In this document: piece by piece, positions 33,589 through 42,650 of the stretch
How positions within the stretch are numbered: position 1 is the stretch's first letter
Layout: each line of letters begins with the position of its first letter
Assembly (NCBI RefSeq): GCF_033439725.1
Contig: NW_026944384.1
Coordinates: forward strand, 4,278,001-4,342,000
From: Neurospora tetraspora
Lineage: Eukaryota > Ascomycota > Sordariomycetes > Sordariales > Sordariaceae
Direction: 5' to 3'
DNA length: 64,000 nucleotides
Program-made: the position numbers and the translations under genes
The notes under the pieces: generated by a model
Databases searched by the model: none
Told to the model about the DNA's origin: nothing
What the model saw: the letters and a program-made list of their open reading frames with translations, nothing else

Positions 33589-34923
33589 ATGTCTCTCACC
33601 AACGCAAGTCCCGCCGATGCGGCTCGGGCGGCCAAGTCGGCCTCCCACGTGCTGGCCACGCTCTCGGCCGAGGCCCGCAACGACGCCTTGACGGCCATCC
33701 ACGCCGGCCTCACTGCCGCGCGCGACGACATTCTGGCCGCCAACGCCCGCGACCTTGAGCTGGCCCGCCAAGCCGCCGCCGACGGCAAGCTGAGCGCCAG
33801 CCTGGTGTCACGCCTCGACCTGGGCAAGACGGGCAAGTGGGAGGACATGCTCAAGGGCATCCTGGACGTGCGCGACCTGGAGGATCCCGTCGGGCGCGTC
33901 ACGCTGCGGACCAAGCTGGACGACGGCCTGGAGCTGGAGCGCGTCACCTGCCCCATCGGCGTGCTGCTCATCATCTTCGAGGCTCGCCCTGAAGTGATCG
34001 CCAACATCGCGGCGCTGGCCGTCAAGTCCGGCAACGCGGCCATCCTCAAGGGCGGCAAGGAGTCGACCGAGTCGTTCGTGGCCATCAGCACCGTCATCTC
34101 CCAAGCCCTCTCCCAGACCAGCGTGCCCAACGGCGCCATCCAGCTCGTCACCACGCGCGAGTCCATCCCGCAGCTGCTCGCCCTCGACCGCGACATCGAC
34201 CTCGTCATCCCCCGCGGCTCCAACGAGCTGGTGCGCTACATCAAGGACAACACCAAGATCCCCGTCCTCGGCCACGCCGACGGCCTCTGCTCCATCTACC
34301 TGACCGCCTCTGCCGACCCCAAGCTGGCCGCCGACGTCGTCGTCGACGCCAAGACCAGCTACCCGGCCGCCTGCAACAGCGTCGAGACCCTTCTCGTCCA
34401 GGAATCCGCTCTGAACACCGTCTTCCCCGCCGTCGCCGCCGCCTTAGCCGCCAAGGGCGTTGAGCTACGTTGCGACGCCGCCTCCAAGTCTGCCCTTTCT
34501 TCCAGCAACATCACTGTTGTCGACGCCACCCCCGAGGACTACAACACCGAATTCCTCTCGCTCGTCCTCGCAGTCAAGACCGTCCCCGACCTGTCCGCCG
34601 CCATCGCCCACATCAACACCCACGGCTCGCACCACACCGAGGCGATCCTGACTTCGGACAAGGACGAAGCCGAGCGCTTCATGTCGGCCGTGGACGCCTC
34701 GGGCGCGTACTGGAACGCGTCGACCCGGTTCGCGGACGGCATGCGCTACGGCTTTGGTACCGAGGTCGGTATCAGCACTAACAAGATCCACTCGCGCGGT
34801 CCGGTGGGTTTGGAGGGGTTGATGATTTACAAGTATAAGATTAGGGGGCAGGGACATGTGAGTGCGGTTTATGGAGAGGGAGAGGGGAAGAGGCGGTTTA
34901 AGCATGAGAGGTTGGCTATTTGA
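33589..34923 (+). CDS. pro-3: Gamma-glutamyl phosphate reductase (glutamate-5-semialdehyde dehydrogenase)
   Basis: A single exon of 444 codons, the usual length for ProA/Pro2. The enzyme reduces gamma-glutamyl phosphate to glutamate-5-semialdehyde with NADPH, the second step of proline synthesis from glutamate. Family landmarks: RPEVIANIAALAVKSGNAAILKGGKE near 142-167, VIPRGSNELVRYIK near 204-217, and the active-site block TSYPAACNSVETLLV with catalytic Cys near residue 262. The C-terminus carries the STRFADGMRYGFGTEVGISTNKIHSRGPVGLEGL signature near 380-413. Third codon positions are overwhelmingly C, indicating high expression. The symbol follows my memory that Neurospora pro-3 encodes this enzyme. 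The start codon follows AAAA and is the first ATG of the frame. A GTTT tetramer array lies in the 3' flank. Confidence 0.97.
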   Translation: MSLTNASPADAARAAKSASHVLATLSAEARNDALTAIHAGLTAARDDILAANARDLELARQAAADGKLSASLVSRLDLGKTGKWEDMLKGILDVRDLEDPVGRVTLRTKLDDGLELERVTCPIGVLLIIFEARPEVIANIAALAVKSGNAAILKGGKESTESFVAISTVISQALSQTSVPNGAIQLVTTRESIPQLLALDRDIDLVIPRGSNELVRYIKDNTKIPVLGHADGLCSIYLTASADPKLAADVVVDAKTSYPAACNSVETLLVQESALNTVFPAVAAALAAKGVELRCDAASKSALSSSNITVVDATPEDYNTEFLSLVLAVKTVPDLSAAIAHINTHGSHHTEAILTSDKDEAERFMSAVDASGAYWNASTRFADGMRYGFGTEVGISTNKIHSRGPVGLEGLMIYKYKIRGQGHVSAVYGEGEGKRRFKHERLAI

Positions 34924-35658
34924 GTGGGTTTGGGGGGTACAAAGGTGGGAATGGGGGTTACGGTAATGGGTTGAAAGGGTTAGTTTGTTTGTTTGTTTGT
35001 TTACTTGGTAAAAGGGGTTAAGAAGGGCGGGAAAAGGCGGGTAGCTAGATTATATGAGTACAATGACTTTCATCCCATCTTGTGTCAGGTTGGAACGAAC
35101 ACGCCAAGGTTCACCGACTTGTATATATGTGAATTTGTCATGATCGACCTGGAAACCACCCAAGCCTGAGACCAAAGAGACGACCTTAATCGCGGGCATG
35201 GCAGCTAACGGAAGTATACCTCTAGTATAGCTCGCCAGGGCTTTTCACAGGTACATGACAGTGGAGCATCAAAGGTCATTGGTCTTTACAAGATAAATAG
35301 GATCAAATCGCTGAAGCAAGGGGTACGTATCTATGGCACCGATCCTATCTATATATGTAGAAGAGAGGCAAGAACGGTAGGGGAAAAGCATGATTGTATT
35401 ACTCCAATCTCTGTTGTCTTGCCGATCTTTCCACCAGACAAAAGACAGAATAAGGCGTATGTGGATATAATGTAGAAAAGTCAAAAGGTAATCTGAACAC
35501 ATTCATTTCGCATCAGTTCGTTTCGTTGTCGTTCTGGTTGGAGTGGTGGTTGTAATCGCACCCTCCCCGTTGCCGCCCTCTCCGCCTCCTTTATCTTGTT
35601 GCTTCAAAACCTTCATGACAAGAGGTTGGGTTGTACTTGTAGGCTTGGTCACACCTCC
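34924..35658. other. Convergent 3' intergenic region
   Basis: Lies between pro-3 (+) and the TACC-like gene (-). It begins with G-rich sequence and a GTTT array (34984-35003), then AT-rich sequence without ORFs of interest. Confidence 0.55.
34984..35003. repeat. GTTT microsatellite
   Basis: About five units of GTTT in the 3' flank of pro-3. Confidence 0.85.
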
Positions 35659-38181
35659 TCAGTGTCCCCGATAGCCCCCCGTACCGCCAAAACCAGTGGT
35701 ACCACCGCCCAAGGTCCCGCTACCTCTCAATCCCATTCCCGACCCCGGCCGCGGCAACCCACTCACGCCATTCGGCCCCGATGCCGTAGCGCTCTGAGCC
35801 CTTCCGTGACCCGAGCCGCCACCAAGCCCGATTCTGCTCGCCGCCGAGGCCTTCAGCCCGAGGCCACTTCCGCCCGGCGCCCTCATGCTAGTCGGGCGTC
35901 CGACACCACCGGCCCGGAAGGCCCCCTCCATACCCGACGGAGGAGCGATTCCGGATGCTGACTGTGTCTTTGTCGGCGCGCGTACGGCGCCCGGCCCACC
36001 GCCGAGACCCAGTCTTGGCTTCGCTCCAATCTTGGAGGTCATGCTCGCTGGCTGCGGCGCATGATGTCCACCATCGCCGTTACTAGTGGCGCTCATATCG
36101 CTTACCCTACGGTCGGAAAGGCCCCGGCCATTGGCAGTCGACAGGTGGGTAGGTGCAGGCGCGGGCGCAGGCGTCGGCGGCTCTTGTTGCATGCTCATCA
36201 TCTCCTCGGCCAGGCGAACCAGCTCTCCTTTTTCGATTCTCTCCTGTTCCAAGAGTGTCCTGAGTTCATCATTATCGTCCTTGACTGTCTGGAGAATCGC
36301 CACAAGCTTCTCCACCTCGGCCTCGAACTCCGTGATCTGCACCGCATTCCGCGCCCGGTCAGCCTTGCGCTCCTCCTCCAGCTCTGTAAGCCGCGCCGGG
36401 TTAAGGGTCGCCAACGCCGCCTTATCTTGGTCCCTCTGTTTTCGCAGCTCCTCGTTCTCCCGGCTCAGCTCATCCACCTGCGCCTGCAGGTCGCGCACCT
36501 TCTTCTCCCAGCGACTCTCGTAGCTCTTCTTGAGTGCCGCCACCTTGGTTTCGTGCTTGCTCTTGTACAGCGCATGAAGCTCGCGAGCTACGCGCTCCAC
36601 TGCCATCTCCACCTCCTTGTTGGACGATGGTTGTCCTCCCCTCGCCTTGTCAGGCGACTCGTGAGCAGCAGCCTCCGCGCTGGCCTTACCAGCACGCATA
36701 CCGGCCATCTTGCTCTCGGCATCCTGGGCCATCATCTCGGCCGCCTCCCTACGCTTCTCGGCCTCGTCCAGCTTGAATTCAAGCTCCTCCCTCTCGCGCT
36801 GACCGAGCACGATCTCCTCCTTGACCTGGCGCAACACAGTCTCCATTTCCCGCCCCCGCCGCTCCCAGGTATTTTTCTCGGTCTCTAGTGACTCGTGCAT
36901 GCTCTCCACCTCGTGAAGCCGCTCCATGCACTCGCCAACCCGCTTCTCGGCGTCGCTCACAGCTGTTTTCAGCGACGTGACTTCTGCTTCCTTGCCGCTC
37001 AGCGAAGCCTTGAGGCTGCTGATCTCGGAAAGGAAGCCCGATTTCAGGGTTTCAAGTTCGCGTGGCGTGATGGTCGGGACGCTGCGCGGTGTCGGCATGG
37101 GTGGGATGTCAAAGTCGAGGATGTTGGAAAGATTGCTGCCCGGGCGTTGGGGTGTCGTGGTGGGAGGGTCAGTACTACCAGGCCTCGGCGATGCGAACTG
37201 GGTGCGGCGTGTGGGCGATGTCTGTGGTGCTCCATAGCCTCCATATCGTAGTGAATCCGTAAAGTCTAGCAGGTTTGAGGTGTTGCCCGAGTCGAAGTCT
37301 CTCTTCTTCCCGGTCGTTGTTCTATTATCCGGCACCAGGCCGTTTGCGCGCGGTGTCTGTTTCGTAGGCGACACCCCTCCACCGAGCACCGAGAACCTGC
37401 TTGCGCTCTCGGATCGCATGTGTGAAAACTTGGTGAGGTCTGGGACAGCCGAAAACGTGCTGAACGTGCTAACCATGGTATCGTTCCCTTCGCAGACGGA
37501 GTCTTCGTGTGTCGCGTGTTCATGTTCGCCGCCCGTGTTATTGCCCGACGTATTTTGTAGAAGAGTGTCCTTAGGACCACTGTCTCCCTCGATGCCGGTC
37601 ATGTCAACATCGTCGTCCTCGAATATGTCGATTGCTTGTTTGATGCCTCCGTTTTCGCGTATCACGTCCTGCAGGCTTATCCGGTGACGATCTTGCGAGT
37701 CTCGTGACGAGGAGCGTGTCGTCTCCTCGCTGCCAGGCAACGAAGGGTTGATCTTGACGGGAAAACGCTTGATGGGTGTTTTGCGGGCGCTTTGGGGAAG
37801 CGGGGGCGGGGCCATGCTCTTTGCCGCAGGCGATAGAGGGGACTCGGCGCTTTCAGGCACCTGCAATGGCTGCTGTTGCGGCTGGTGCTGGAGAATCTTC
37901 AGAGGGGAGAGCTCGTTGCCGGAGATGATGCGCGACATGGGGCGGGCAGATTTCGGCGGCGAGGGATCACGGCCGATGGGCGGCGATGTCGTGTTGCCAG
38001 CTTCGCTGCTCTCGCTGTTATCGACGTTGTCGCCCGCGGTAGTTTGCTGTGTGTTATTTCTCCTCGAAGGAGCGTCGTCTAGATCCATGTCCATGATGTC
38101 GGGGATTTCTTGTCGATGGTTGCTGATAGGGGTTGAAAGATTGAGAACAGAACTCGGCATCGGCGAAAGCGGCCCAAGCAT
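35659..38181 (-). CDS. Fungal TACC-like coiled-coil protein (Alp7/Mia1-type)
   Basis: A single exon of 840 codons. The N-terminal 330 residues are disordered, with short conserved-looking blocks (EIPDIMDMDLDDAP, RIISGNELSPLKILQ, ISLQDVIRENGGIKQAIDIFEDDDVDM). A long coiled coil runs from about 375 to 670. It contains the segment ELHALYKSKHETKVAALKKSYESRWEKKVRDLQ near 530-563, which I associate with the fungal TACC family (IPR024312 as I recall). The C-terminal 150 residues are Gly/Ser/Arg-rich. Known members such as S. pombe Alp7/Mia1 bind the XMAP215 homologue Alp14 and localise to spindle poles and microtubules, so a spindle or microtubule-organising role is inferred. The family call was not checked by search. 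Other coiled-coil spindle proteins (Slk19-like) are the alternative. Confidence 0.75.
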   Translation of the reverse strand: MLGPLSPMPSSVLNLSTPISNHRQEIPDIMDMDLDDAPSRRNNTQQTTAGDNVDNSESSEAGNTTSPPIGRDPSPPKSARPMSRIISGNELSPLKILQHQPQQQPLQVPESAESPLSPAAKSMAPPPLPQSARKTPIKRFPVKINPSLPGSEETTRSSSRDSQDRHRISLQDVIRENGGIKQAIDIFEDDDVDMTGIEGDSGPKDTLLQNTSGNNTGGEHEHATHEDSVCEGNDTMVSTFSTFSAVPDLTKFSHMRSESASRFSVLGGGVSPTKQTPRANGLVPDNRTTTGKKRDFDSGNTSNLLDFTDSLRYGGYGAPQTSPTRRTQFASPRPGSTDPPTTTPQRPGSNLSNILDFDIPPMPTPRSVPTITPRELETLKSGFLSEISSLKASLSGKEAEVTSLKTAVSDAEKRVGECMERLHEVESMHESLETEKNTWERRGREMETVLRQVKEEIVLGQREREELEFKLDEAEKRREAAEMMAQDAESKMAGMRAGKASAEAAAHESPDKARGGQPSSNKEVEMAVERVARELHALYKSKHETKVAALKKSYESRWEKKVRDLQAQVDELSRENEELRKQRDQDKAALATLNPARLTELEEERKADRARNAVQITEFEAEVEKLVAILQTVKDDNDELRTLLEQERIEKGELVRLAEEMMSMQQEPPTPAPAPAPTHLSTANGRGLSDRRVSDMSATSNGDGGHHAPQPASMTSKIGAKPRLGLGGGPGAVRAPTKTQSASGIAPPSGMEGAFRAGGVGRPTSMRAPGGSGLGLKASAASRIGLGGGSGHGRAQSATASGPNGVSGLPRPGSGMGLRGSGTLGGGTTGFGGTGGYRGH

Positions 38182-39732
38182 AATGGACCTCTACAGACGA
38201 GGGCGTAGACCAAGCGTGGCGTGCCTTACAACAGCCCCCGAGATATTCCCCTGGTCAAACTCGGAAATAGTGGGGGATGAATCTGAATGGTGTAGGTCGC
38301 GGTCGATGGTGGTTGTGGATTTAGTGGGAAACGTTGATCAGGAAATGAGCAAAGTGTGGGCTGCGATTGAGTTGCGTTGAGCGTTGCCCCTGCATTTGTG
38401 TTTTGTTTCTTTGTTTTCCCATGCAACCTGGGTCACGCTGTGTCCCCCTCTAAATGGGGGGCAATGGGGGGCCTGGCGAGCCTGCCCGGCTGGCATGGAA
38501 ACCTGGTGATTGCCCTGTGCTAACAGCCTAGCAGGTACCTTGAGGTTCATGCTGGATACCCGTACACTACGCAGAAGAGCTCAGCTTGAGCTTAGTACCT
38601 ACCGGAACCCTGACTTCCATCCACATTGATGTGCCCATCTTGCCCCTGACGTGCCTGGTCCTTCCTTATGTGAGCCTGTTCGAGTCAAACGAGGGACGTG
38701 CGTTGCCGTGTTGCTGTTGCGTATCCGTATCTTGACTTGCCGCTTGATTTCACTTTTCCGCTGTTGTTAGCGTAGTGTCACGTCCCGGCACATAAAACGC
38801 CACGGCAGCACATGATGGATGGATCTCCCATGTAGTGTACAAGTAAGGTACGTTAAAAAGAGTTGAGTGATGAAGGCTAACCCAAGGCTCCTCAGGCACC
38901 ACTCAACTCAGGCATGCATTGATGATATTCCTCTAAAGTCGTATTTACAAGCTCCTTCATAAAGTCGTGACCCAGAGAAAGGCAACCCACCGAGCCATGT
39001 GTTTCCAAGCCCAAATCAGACGAGAGAAAAAGAAGCATACCACCTCCCACGCTTCTCATCAACACCTACTCCCGTCCCGCCTTTTTTTAGTCGAACAAAA
39101 ATCATAACATAAAGGTCATAAGCGTCGTCAAGCCGAACATGAATGAAAACGTCATAAAACAACAAAAGAAAAAGAAAACGGCGCGAGACGCTTCCAGAGG
39201 GGTCGCGCACTTGGCTTCTTTGCATGGCAGTGGCCGTAGGTCGGGCAATGTCAAGCGCAGAAGCAACCTGGCTTAGCAGCTCAACCCAAGGTTGAACGGT
39301 AGGTGAAAACCAGTACCGGCACCGAGACCAGCGCCTGGATATTTACCACCAACTACCGTTTTCCGACCCCTCCTGATTGTTCTCCTCCTCTTCCGCCTAG
39401 GTTCGTTATAGGCGGTTTCGATGCGACGTTTTCTCGTAAGCCACCGGCCCCAACCTCTATCGTCCGGTCTAAAAGACAAGAGGATCGGATAGAAAAGGTG
39501 CCCGTGGCTATCATAATCTTTATGCGGATCCACATGATTCATGAGCCATGTACAAGCCATCATCATGACACTGAAACTGAGAAATCGTAGCTCGTTGGGA
39601 CTTGGCTGAGACAGTCAGCCGACTGAAAATCCCGTCAAGTCGCTCTATGTCGCCGTGAAAAATACAAAACAATGCGCTGTGTAAGGTGCGCTGTGTATGT
39701 GAGAGTTTGGCGGTATACCCCTCACTCAATGT
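38182..39732. other. Intergenic region between the TACC-like gene and asm-1
   Basis: Contains the TACC-like promoter and the asm-1 3' region. No convincing ORF. Confidence 0.5.
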
Positions 39733-41664
39733 TTACCTCCGCCTCTGGGCCGCGATAGCTGATGGTGCGGCTTGCGAGATGGTGGTCGTGTATGTAGGTG
39801 ATGGGAGGCTGCCGCCGTCCATCATCGTTTTGCGACGCTTCATATCCATTCCTGGACCCAAGTTTGGGGCGCTGGTCGTAGGCCTACCGCCATCATCGTC
39901 ATCGTCCCGTCCTCGCTTCAGCCCGCCGGAGCTCCCGTTCATAACGGATGTCTGGGCCGAGTAGCTGTTCTGCAGGGAACTGGGCATGTCAGCCTGGCCC
40001 GCGTACATCTCATTTCCCTGAGTGCCGTTGCTACCGGTTCGCTCGTTGCTCATAACATTGTACAAGCTGCTCGAGGTTTGGCCGCGCGGGGGAGTATGGT
40101 AGCCCTGCCCAGAATAATAGCTCGTAGGCGCCGCTGCGGTTCTTGGGGTAGCGCGGCCTGATCCAGCCTGATGGGGGGAGCCACCAATCTCAGGGGCAAG
40201 ACCGTGATCGTGCGGCAGCGAGTTAACGGCTTGTGTGTTGTAGTTGTAAGACCCGCGGTTCGCATCATAGCCGCCGCTGTCGTGGGTGTACTCGGCCTCG
40301 TTGTTCGCATCATCATCCTCTTCGGAACCTGCATGAGTACCGGAGTCGCTCTGCCCTTGGCCTTGGTGAATCATGCCAGTAGGCGGCTTGGAGTCGGATG
40401 CGTCGTTGGACTGACCGGTAGGTCTACCGGACGGCGGGCCCATATCGTTCTTGATATAGCTGCTTTGGCTGTAGACGGACCGCTCTTGATGCTGCGGTTG
40501 GTTAGAGTAGTGCTGTTGGCTCTGGTACTGAGCTTGTTGAGCAGACTGTCCGTGGTACATCTGCCGAGAGCTGTCTCCATACGACTGGCTGACGGGCGGA
40601 TAGTTCTGCATGCTCTGGATTGTCGAACCTGGGGGCGTCGTTGCCGGCGTGTTAGGCATCGATCGAGCGTTGCTACCAAGGCTTGTGTCGAGAGAAATCG
40701 AGCTGTTGCCCTGCGGGCCATTCATGCTTTGTTGACTCCACTGATAGCCGTCCGAATTGCCCATTGAGCCCATCACGCTCGAGGCACTAGTTGGCGGCGT
40801 AGGGAAGGTGTGTGCACGGTCAAGCGCCGGCCGTCCCATGCCAGGATGCGAGGGCAAGGACGGGGGGCCTGGAAGCATGGAGTGGTGGTGATGTTGTTGG
40901 AGGGATGGCAACCCGGGGGGGCCGCGAAGTTGGCCATGGCTGTCTTTCCTACGTTGTTCAGCAGCGGCCATGACCTGGCTGGTCCGGCTCTGGTTGGTGG
41001 GGTGGTACAGGAGGGCACCAATGTTGTGTACGAACAGAGGATAAAGGAGCTCAGTGATCTTTTCCTTGTTGGCGAAATCCAAGGCTCTCTCGAAGGGGAT
41101 CCAGACACCCTTGAGGTGCATCGGGCCAATCTTCACAACGTGGCGGACCTTCTCGCTCTTGAGAATACCGTCACGGCGTCCGCGGGTCATGCCAGCGACG
41201 TTGAGGAGCTTGGTGCCGTTGATCATGGCATTGTCTTCCCTGCGAGCAACACAGATGCCTCTCGCTTCAACCTGGAAGCACAGACTGCCTTCATCCTCCC
41301 ACAGTGTGGCAGTGACACGAGGCTTCATACCGGGGGGTGCTACTTGGCCAGTTGTGTCGAAACCGCCGGGTGCGTAAGCAGCAGGATTCATGCTGCCGCT
41401 GCCAGGAAGCGGCAAGACCGATTGGCCGGCCATCGGGTTCATGGACGGGGGAAGAGACGGCGGAATCGGGGCCGGCGAGCTAAGAGCATTGGCATATCCA
41501 TATTGGGGGTTACCATACTGGTGAGCATAGGTTGAACCAGGTTGCAACAGTGGCGGAGGCTGCTGAGAAGAGTAATGGGAGTGGGAAGGCACCGTCGTTA
41601 CGGGCATCGAACTGCCCTGGGACATTTGTCCGTAGTAGACGTCAGCTGGTCCGTTGGGGTTCAT
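39733..41664 (-). CDS. asm-1: APSES-domain transcription factor ASM-1 (StuA orthologue)
   Basis: A single exon of 643 codons from the ATG at 41664 (MNPNGPADVYYGQ..). The frame extends further upstream but has no ATG there. The APSES DNA-binding domain lies near 113-220: KPRVTATLWEDEGSLCFQVEARGICVARREDNAMINGTKLLNVAGMTRGRRDGILKSEKVRHVVKIGPMHLKGVWIPFERALDFANKEKITELLYPLF. Gln/Pro/Ser-rich flanks surround it. The C-terminus has a bipartite nuclear localisation pattern (LKRGRDDDDD..GMDMKRRKT). The sequence agrees closely with N. crassa ASM-1 as I remember it, which drives the Sordariaceae assignment. ASM-1 controls aerial hyphae, protoperithecia and ascospore maturation; its relatives bind A/TCGCGT/ANA-type elements. 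A long leader with a probable intron and a gene-free region of about 17 kb lie upstream. Confidence 0.96.
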   Translation of the reverse strand: MNPNGPADVYYGQMSQGSSMPVTTVPSHSHYSSQQPPPLLQPGSTYAHQYGNPQYGYANALSSPAPIPPSLPPSMNPMAGQSVLPLPGSGSMNPAAYAPGGFDTTGQVAPPGMKPRVTATLWEDEGSLCFQVEARGICVARREDNAMINGTKLLNVAGMTRGRRDGILKSEKVRHVVKIGPMHLKGVWIPFERALDFANKEKITELLYPLFVHNIGALLYHPTNQSRTSQVMAAAEQRRKDSHGQLRGPPGLPSLQQHHHHSMLPGPPSLPSHPGMGRPALDRAHTFPTPPTSASSVMGSMGNSDGYQWSQQSMNGPQGNSSISLDTSLGSNARSMPNTPATTPPGSTIQSMQNYPPVSQSYGDSSRQMYHGQSAQQAQYQSQQHYSNQPQHQERSVYSQSSYIKNDMGPPSGRPTGQSNDASDSKPPTGMIHQGQGQSDSGTHAGSEEDDDANNEAEYTHDSGGYDANRGSYNYNTQAVNSLPHDHGLAPEIGGSPHQAGSGRATPRTAAAPTSYYSGQGYHTPPRGQTSSSLYNVMSNERTGSNGTQGNEMYAGQADMPSSLQNSYSAQTSVMNGSSGGLKRGRDDDDDGGRPTTSAPNLGPGMDMKRRKTMMDGGSLPSPTYTTTISQAAPSAIAAQRRR

Positions 41665-42650
41665 GGTCGGATAGGACTCGGGTCCTGAGCCTTGCTGGCC
41701 CGGTGGACCAGAGAGTTGATGGCTGGGGGGAATGGCGGGCAACGAGGTCCCGAGAGTGTGGGACCGTATGTGCGTTGATGTATCTGGGCGTGATGCTCGT
41801 GTCGAGTACTGCCAGACGATAAGCGGCTGCTGGTACTGAAACGGGGACTGGCTGTGGTGGGAGTTAACGAAAGATGGGTTGTCGGGGGGTCGTTCGGGTT
41901 TTGTAGCTCAGTGCTTGTTGAGCAAACGGAAACAGGTTGAAGAGGTTGAGGGCCGTCCGACTACTTGTATGTGGTGAAAATAAAAGGTGGGAAGTGTCCA
42001 ACTAGCATGAGACGTTCAAGCAGACGCGACCTTAACAATGCCCGGGGAAAAAAAAGCTGCTGATTCGTGTGCTTTTCGCAGTGTGCGATCACGCCGTACC
42101 GGTCTCCGATGCGTGCCCTGTTGATGCAATGCCTCCAAGAACAGCCACAGCTGGTATCGATGTTTTCCAAGCCTTATTTATGCAGAACCAAAGACGCAAT
42201 GCAGCTCATGCGTGGTCTGATTGATGGCGAAGCACATGCAACAAGAGCCGGAAAACCGAGAGATTCGATCGTCTCCTTGTGATAAAAAACCTGCCGAGAC
42301 AAGAAAAAAAAGATGCTCGAGCTCCAAGTCGTGACTCTTGTTTTGTCGATTTCCCCGCGGATAATGGTGAAGAGGAAAACTGGGCAACCAATGCAGGTAA
42401 ATGGTGATCGGATAAGAGGTGAAGTGGAATGGTCCCGTCGCGTAATGGGTGAATGGCTGCGTGCTGGTCGGTCCTAAAAGATTGAAGTTGAGGAATTAGC
42501 TCACCCGTAAAATTTTTGAGTGTTCCCCGTTCAGACGGCTGCTCGAGTTGCGAGTACAGCGCAGTGTACACTTACCTTCTCTTTCTCAACTAACCTCACA
42601 GGAACCTGCTTTCCTTGCAATGCACCTCTCTGCCAAGAGCGTGCAGGTGG
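41665..42650 (-). promoter_or_regulatory. Long 5' leader of asm-1 with a probable untranslated intron
   Basis: On the minus strand a consensus intron (donor AAG/GTAAGT at 42575, branch GAGCTAAT, acceptor TTTTAG ending at 42474) interrupts non-coding sequence about 0.8-0.9 kb before the start codon. Upstream of it is a strongly CT-rich tract (about 42630-42760 on the minus strand), the usual setting of fungal start sites. Several ATGs fall in the leader, so upstream reading frames may limit translation, as reported for stuA. Transcript ends are inferred. Confidence 0.5.

Noticed and set aside
36061-36888. Long plus-strand frame of 275 codons antisense to the TACC-like gene
   Set aside because: A shadow frame of a GC-rich coding region. 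The minus-strand coiled coil is clearly the real gene.
41665-41742. Extending asm-1 upstream to 41742
   Set aside because: The frame is open, but the codon at 41742 is TTG and no ATG occurs before 41664.
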